Shown in pieces: positions 58,648 to 64,000 of a stretch of DNA of 64,000 bases. The notes beneath the pieces are model-generated. The model did no database searches, was not told the DNA's origin, and worked only from the letters and a program-made list of their open reading frames with translations. The stretch covers positions 10,879,667 to 10,943,666 of the forward strand of contig NC_056739.1 of assembly GCF_019279795.1 (NCBI RefSeq), read 5' to 3'. The translations under genes were made by a program, and so were the position numbers. How positions within the stretch are numbered: the first letter of the stretch is position 1; each line of letters starts with the position of its first letter. The stretch comes from Protopterus annectens. Lineage: Eukaryota; Chordata; Ceratodontiformes; Protopteridae.

Positions 58648-59963
58648 GGGATCATTTACAGAGATTTGTTCATCAAAAAACCCTATGGTGGAATGAAAGT
58701 CAATGTCTCCAAAGCAATAAGTCTGTTCTACAAGTCCTGGTATACCTACCTGCTTTGATAAACGCTCCTCTTCCTGGTGTCTTTCTTCCCTTTGAAGTTT
58801 TTTGACCATGGGTTCTTTTTGTTAGTTTTATTATTTTTATGCCTAAAGTAAGTCCCAGCTGTTTTTGGACAAGCTCCTAAATGTTCAAAGTTGCAATTTA
58901 TATCCCCAGAGTTGAATTCTTGCTGTAAATCTCTGTTGTGCCTCCTTCTTTGTGTTTCAGTCTTTCAGAATGCCTCAGAGACTGGTCTGTGTCTAAAACT
59001 ACTTCCTGTTGAATCACAATGTCATCCTCACCTGAATTTATAATATTGCCCTGTCCATCATCCGAATACACTGTCGTGATTGGTTGGTTTTGTGCTGAGA
59101 CACTAGGGGGCGGGGGATATGCTGTTCCCTTTGCAAATGCTTCAGAATCCCTTTGCAGTTTTCTGTTTTTCCTGTTTTGAATGGCACAACATATGTCATC
59201 TATTTTCTTGAATAAATTATTATAATTTGTGGAATAATGTTCAAATAAGGCATCATATGTAAGACTACCATTAGTGATGTCAAGATCTCGAGAAAGTTTA
59301 TCCAACTTCACATCATTTTCATGTATTATAAGGTGAATTATGTCCATGCCTGCCTTATTGAAAATATTAAGAAGGGCTTTGTGAAAGTCAGAATTCAGAT
59401 CCACCCCATTAGGGAACCACCACAAATGCAGACCCTTGGGAATAAGACCCCTCTTTAAATTCTCATGTAAATATGCATTGTCTAGTTGAACTTTCTTAAA
59501 AGCTAGCAGTTTTTATTCAAATAGCTTAAGTTGCTCAACGAAGGTACGCTGCCCAATAATTTCATGGTTAGGGTCCACATTATTAGATATCAATGTGGTA
59601 GAGAAAAAAATCAAAAATATCACTTTTCCAAGTATCAAAATCAATAAATTGTCGGTTGGATGGTTCCCTTATATTCCCCCCTGCTCCAAGCTGATTAGAC
59701 AAGGCAGCAAGGGTCCCAGAACATTGAGTTAACTGAGAAGAAATAACTTCAGGGGAACCACTGCTGCCATGAAGTTGTTGATTGATTTTCTCCAGAAGAG
59801 AGGCCAAATTGCCTATTCCAACTCGAATTTGTGAGACCAGGTCAATGGTGGGAGACCCAGAACCTCTACCAGAAGTCATAAACAAGTCCAGAAGAAAAGA
59901 ACCAAGAACCACCAGTAGTGAAGGGAGAGGCCCAGAAACCACACAAACCAAAGTCCAAACCAC
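58648..59963 (-). pseudogene. PLE N-terminal region, distal part
   Basis: Minus strand from 59,963: after a hydrophobic leader come MTSGRGSGSPTIDLVSQIRV, LASLLEKINQQLHGSSG and GTLAALSNQLGAGGN (59,880-59,680). From 59,425 come VDLNSDFHKALLNIFNKAG, LTYDALFEHYSTNYNNLFKK and IDDICCAIQNRKNRKLQRD, then from 58,809 VKKLQREERHQEEERLSKQV and FDEQISVNDPLG, where the 32-kb element interrupts. It is mainly helical with coiled-coil-like stretches, the expected makeup of a PLE N-terminus. Joined to 26,452 (one T less in a 7-T run) the frame continues as ...NDPLGIVFFAGSNNDAVC.... There are frame breaks at about 59,580 and 58,900. Confidence 0.78.
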
Positions 59964-60690
59964 AAATCCAATTTATTGACAGCAAAAACAGACCAAATGC
60001 AGTCAAGCACTATCATCTTTAGCAAAGACCTCTTCAGAACTGCTTGGCATGGTTATCTCCGACCTTAAATAATCTTAATACATCATGTCATCAACATGTG
60101 ATTAAACATTCACATGACTCAACTTTAGTTTAGTACACGTTAATTATAAAACTTCAACAAAAATTGTTGCGAATGTCAGTTAAAATTGCATAAAAAATGA
60201 GCAATGAACATAAGTGAAACAAAATAAAGATGAAAATAATATTGAAAATAGGAATAGTTAAAAAATCAGTGTTACAGCAACAAATGTATGAGTAACATGG
60301 CATAATCAGCCATCAAGACGTTTTAACCTTAGTATAGGTGTAATAGAACAACGTTCATTCAAACCAGGGAGGTAAGGGCATCACACACAAGAATCCATAT
60401 GACCTCTTTCTTGAGAAGATGCTCATCAGTGTAAAAGCCCCTTGGATCTGGTTCCAAGAAATCAGTCACCACAAATTTAAAAAGGTGACCAGGATAGGCA
60501 GAAATATGTCTGTACAGTGCGTTAAATTGTCTTCCGTTTCTTGATTTCATTGAGATGTTCATATATTCCCTCTTTCAAGGCTCGACCAGTCTTGCCAATG
60601 TAAAATTCTTTACACTGTTGGCAAAGTGCACCATAAACCACTCCCCTGGATGAACAATTAAAATATTTTTTCACCTCATATTTCTTTGAC
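59915..60690 (-). repeat. PLE pseudo-LTR segment (same orientation, 5' truncated copy)
   Basis: Contains the endonuclease C-terminus (HISAYPGHLFKFVVTDF at about 60,500-60,450) and the 3' UTR, ending at 59,915 directly against the start of the PLE body. Tandem placement of a truncated copy upstream of a full one is the known PLE pseudo-LTR arrangement. Confidence 0.85.
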
Positions 60691-62059
60691 CTCTGGTGAT
60701 CCTAATTCAGACAAATCATATGAACGAGCCTTGATTGTTACTTTTTTTCTAAACACCTACCACGTTGTTGATGTGGTTAATCAATTTTGGCCTATTGTTA
60801 CTTCCATCGACAATGGTAATGTACTATTTGATTCCAAACCTAACATAGTATTTAGGAAAGACAAATGTTTTAAAAGTTTACTGGAAAGGAATTTGGGTAA
60901 ACATAGTACTAATAGACCAAAAGGTATGTACAAATGTAACCACTGTAACTACTGTCAACATATATTCTGTTGAGTCTTTTTTCATCAAAGACAAGAAATA
61001 TGAGGTGAAAAAATATTTTAATTGCCCATCCAGGGGAGTGGTTTATGGTGCACTTTGCCAACAGTGTAAAGCATTTTACATTAGCCTTGAAAGAGAAAAT
61101 ATATGAACATAGGTTCATACTAGGTTATCTGCCCTGGGGCAATTATAAGCCTAGCCCGATTCTGTATGGCTTACGCCACCCCTTGATTTGAGTATACTGT
61201 GCCCTTTTTAAGGTTTAGTTATAGGTTCATAGGTTCATACTAGGCTATCTGCCCTGGAACAAAGTAAACCCACACAAACACAGGGAGAAGATGCAGATAC
61301 CACACAGAAGGCACCCCAGCCAAGAATCAAACCCAAGAACCTGCAGCTGTAAAGCAACAATACTACCACTGCAACATCAAATCTCAATGAAATCAAGAAA
61401 GGGAAGACAATTAATACACTGTACAGACATATTTCTGCCTATCCTGGTCACCTTTTTAAATTTGTGGTGATTGATTTCTAGGAACCAGATCCAAGGGGCT
61501 TTTACACTGACAGAACATCTTCTCAAGAAAGAGCTCATATGGATTTATGTGTGTGATGCCCTTACCCCACCTGGTTTGAATGAATGTTGTTCTATTACAC
61601 CTATACTAAAGCTAAAACACCATGAGGGCTGATTATGCCATGTTACTCATACATTTGTTGCTGTAACACTGATTTTTTAACTATTCCTATTTTCAATATT
61701 ATTTCAATTTTTATTTTTATTGTTTCACTTATGTTCATTGCTCATTTTTTATGCAATTTTAACTGACATTCACAACAATTTTTGTTGAAGTTTTATAACT
61801 AATGTGTACTAAACTAAAGTTGAGTCATGTGAATGTTTGATCACGTGTTGATCACATGATGTATTAGGATTATTTAAGGTTGGAGATAACCATGCCAAGC
61901 AGTTCTAAAGAGGTCTTTGCTAAAGACGAAAGTGCTTGACTGCATTTGGACTGTTTTTCCTGTCAATAAATTGGATTTGTGGTTTGGACTTTGGTTTGTG
62001 TGGTTCCTGGGTCTTTACCTTCACTGCTTGTGGTTCTTGTTTTTTTCTTCTGCACTTGT
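60691..62059 (+). repeat. Inverted PLE copy (terminal tail)
   Basis: The plus-strand frame at 60,710-60,970 reads RALIVTFFLNTYHVVDVVNQ..RFKGMYKC-like, then YEVKKYFNCPSRGVVYGAL (61,000), a 270-bp insertion, and ISAYPGHLFKFVVIDF (61,430-61,480), then the 3' UTR to about 62,015. About 45 bp more (GGTTCTTG..TTCTTCTG.ACTTGTTTA) matches the start of the PLE body at 59,905-59,860, so the copied template ran across a pseudo-LTR/body junction. Confidence 0.84.
61111..61383. mobile_element. Insertion in the inverted PLE copy, SINE-like
   Basis: Interrupts TATATGAACA..CTCAATGAAATC of the endonuclease. Carries GGTTCATACTAGG(T/C)TATCTG twice (61,112 and 61,231) and the CACAGGGAGAAGATGCAGAT..GGCACCCCAGCC body plus tRNA-like head of the SINE family seen at 23,688, minus strand. 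Confidence 0.65.
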
Positions 62060-62076
62060 TTAGGATTAAGACTTAC
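62060..62076. repeat. Right target-site duplication of the PLE insertion
   Basis: TTAGGATTAAGACTTAC, 16 of 17 bases identical to 20,862-20,878. Confidence 0.82.
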
Positions 62077-62403
62077 TTATTACTGCATGACAATAGCATC
62101 ACAAGCAGTACAATGCCAGTGTTACGGTGCTGCTGTGTAACAAACACTGATAGCAATCTGACTATGCCACAATGCTTCTGCAAAGCATTCAGCTTCTATC
62201 TTCTCTTTAAAGTTAAGCATTGAAAGTAGAGATTACCATTATTCTGGTACAGTGTTATTTTCTGCTAAGGTATATATGAAGTATGAAGTAATACATATGC
62301 AATACCTATATGTTCATTTCCTAATAAGAGGAAATATTTGAGTTCCTAATGGAAATTCTGTTCATAATCTACGTGTAATATTGTTTTAGTAAACTTGTTT
62401 AAT

Positions 62404-62418
62404 GATTTTTTTTTTCAG
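62404..62418 (+). promoter_or_regulatory. Splice acceptor of the host exon
   Basis: An uninterrupted T tract (about 62,406-62,415) ending in CAG at 62,416-62,418, directly before an open frame. Confidence 0.75.
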
Positions 62419-62541
62419 AGTTATGATGGTAAAGACACAAAAGTTGAAGTGGTCATGAATGGCATAGAAAACCCAGCAATGGATCAAAAGGAAGCAGACC
62501 TGTATGAAAAATCAGAGAAACTGCCTAGCACGTACTTATAG
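62419..62541 (+). CDS. Terminal coding exon of an unidentified host gene
   Basis: A 40-codon frame begins in phase 0 right after the acceptor: SYDGKDTKVEVVMNGIENPA, then MDQKEADLYEKSEKLPSTYL, then TAG at 62,539-62,541. It is hydrophilic and charged, like the cytoplasmic tail of a membrane protein or a disordered C-terminus. I do not recognise the gene. Support comes from the strong acceptor, an open frame with ordinary codon use, absence of similarity to the repeats around it, and a downstream 3' UTR-like region with polyadenylation signals. No further exon was recognised upstream, so the preceding intron would be at least tens of kb, consistent with a giant genome. Confidence 0.7.
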   Translation, partial: SYDGKDTKVEVVMNGIENPAMDQKEADLYEKSEKLPSTYL

Positions 62542-64000
62542 CTGAATACAGAAGTTCTAAACAAAATTCATTTTTCATTCAAGTCCTTATTCTCTTTTAC
62601 AAGTATGTTTGTGGCTTCCTAGCTCCGTGACAAGATCTGCTTAGAGCTACTGAAGAACATCTGCCTACTACTGGGATAGAATTATTCTTGTATGACCCCA
62701 CTAAGATGTACTCTTCTCCCTTTGATTTGTGTAAATCAGTCATTTTCTGTGGTGGTAAAAGATAAAAAATGGTGGTGACCACTTTAGCCTTTAGTGAAGA
62801 TCAGATGACCAAATGTATCACCACTTTCCAATCTGGGCATGTTATTTACTGCTGATCCTCCTTAGAGGGAACACAGAATGACATCACATGCAACGAAAGC
62901 TCGGACATGACTACATGGAAACAGACGTGCGTTTCCAGATATACCGGCACTTCAGGTCACCAACTAGGGATACAGCAGTACATGTAGGTGACCGAGATTC
63001 AAAACAGGCCTCCAAGTTTCAGTATATAATTCATCTGTCAGAATAAAATGCTTAGGGACATCTGAAAATATACATTACTGGCATTCTTTTTGGCAACACA
63101 ACCAAAACAATAAGAGGATTACCAAGTTAGTTGTTCTTGAACTTTCTGTACTCTGCTCTCAACAAAACTTTAACTCAAGGCCAGACAAAAACAAATAAGC
63201 TTCCTTTTAAAATCAACACTAGTTTCTACCCAGAGTAGATCCATAATGTTATGTTGTTTGCATGAGAATTTCCTTGTGCTTCATTCTGCATACTCTTCTC
63301 ATGTATCTTTAGTGAAATGTCTCACCTATATTTTAAATATAAGAATTGTATAAATCACACTCCAGGTTAAATGACAAAGAATACGTGGCAGTGGAAGGTA
63401 CAGCTGCATGCTTGATCATCCATGGATCCCTCGCTTGAATATTCCAGCAGTTTTTGATAAGTGACAAAAAATATATGGTTTAAACACATTTTGGCTGAAA
63501 TATTTTGCTCCTAACTTCTCCATGTATGGTGTTCTGTCCTTATATTTCTGTACTCATGTAATCAACTCTGTGATTGTTGCAGCTTGGGGAAAGGAGAAAT
63601 CTATCCTTGTAGGAATGTCCTTTGAAGGATGTAACTTTTCTACAACTGACTGAATGATGACTCAAGTTTGAAAATGTATCCTTAGTAAAGTGCCTATCTT
63701 GCCACATCAGACATGGATCAAAGATACAAGTGTATGTGTTTTCTATGGGGTTATAATCAAATTTTTGATTCCACTTTTCCATTGCTGTATCACTGAAACA
63801 CACACAAAAAGGCATGATTTTTTTCCTGTGGCAACATTCATTCTTTTGCTTAGTGTATTCAAAGTTTGCCCATGGGGTAGAGCACTGAAAATACAATGTA
63901 TTTATACTATGTTATGTATAACTATAGAATAAATGGGGATGTAGTATACTGTTGTAATTTTTTTAGGAATGCAATAAATAATTTCACAAACCAGCAGGAG
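62542..64000 (+). other. 3' UTR and possible transcript end of the host gene
   Basis: About 1.45 kb after the stop without a recognised transposon. AATAAA signals lie at 63,928-63,933 and 63,973-63,978; either could end the transcript, the second about 20 bases before the window ends. Confidence 0.55.
63928..63933 (+). terminator. Polyadenylation signal AATAAA
   Basis: Canonical hexamer about 1.4 kb downstream of the host stop codon; a second lies at 63,973. Confidence 0.5.

Larger units (their letters stand above)
20879..62059 (-). mobile_element. Penelope-like element (endonuclease-bearing, Neptune-like) with inverted terminal copy and nested insertions
   Basis: Body on the minus strand: N-terminal region (59,963-58,648, resuming at 26,456), RT, then GIY-YIG endonuclease, ending at 20,879. 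Right of the body lie a same-orientation 3' segment (59,915-60,690) and an inverted copy (60,691-62,059), the pseudo-LTR plus inverted-tail arrangement known for Penelope elements. A 17-bp duplication with one mismatch flanks the whole. Subtracting the insertions (SINEs at 23,688 and 25,950, hAT MITE at 21,746, the 32-kb Harbinger-type element, a small insertion near 61,111) leaves roughly 7 kb. The 3' segments at 20,940 and 59,970 differ by roughly 5-6% by eye, suggesting moderate age. Confidence 0.8.

Overview
The window looks like a stretch of a very large, repeat-packed vertebrate genome. The mix of DIRS retrotransposons, an endonuclease-bearing Penelope-like element (PLE), L2/CR1-type LINEs, a PIF/Harbinger-type DNA transposon, hAT MITEs and tRNA-derived SINEs, with many (CA)n tracts, fits an amphibian or lungfish-like vertebrate; the species cannot be fixed from sequence alone. 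There are no bacterial genes, CRISPR arrays or operons. Nearly everything is transposon-derived. The one convincing host feature is a plus-strand terminal coding exon at 62,419-62,541 followed by a 3' UTR, so most of the window is probably intron (or upstream flank) of that gene.

Layout. 1-5,727: DIRS element, minus strand (Gag, RT, RNase H, tyrosine recombinase running off the left edge). 7,430-11,246: decayed L2/CR1-type LINE, plus strand, with a 2A-like motif. 11,250-16,730: AT-rich sequence without a recognised gene. 16,735-20,190: second DIRS, minus strand, lacking everything downstream of RT. 20,862-62,076: one PLE insertion bounded by a 17-bp target-site duplication (one mismatch). Its body is on the minus strand and it carries an inverted extra copy at its right end. 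The PLE was later invaded by two SINEs (11- and 14-bp target duplications), a 984-bp hAT MITE (8-bp duplication) and a 32.2-kb element.

The 32.2-kb element (26,457-58,643) is the most notable object. It has matching ends (GATTCATGAAGCT inverted, with subterminal similarity at equal distance from both ends) and interrupts the PLE reading frame, which resumes on the far side. It encodes, in the same orientation, a HARBI1-like transposase (two stops, catalytic Glu to Gln) and a spliced Myb-like protein, the two-gene set of PIF/Harbinger transposons. Its interior holds degenerate LINEs, inverted duplications, tRNA-headed foldback repeats, a 72-bp tandem array and many dinucleotide tracts. Several of these cargo sequences look far more decayed than the PLE they sit inside. 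This suggests that a giant non-autonomous Harbinger-type transposon moved as a unit with old cargo.

Assembly caution: 53,685-55,690 contains a ~1-kb direct tandem repeat whose two copies differ almost only by small indels. That pattern resembles a long-read assembly duplication rather than biology. Reading frames throughout should be treated as possibly affected by indel errors.
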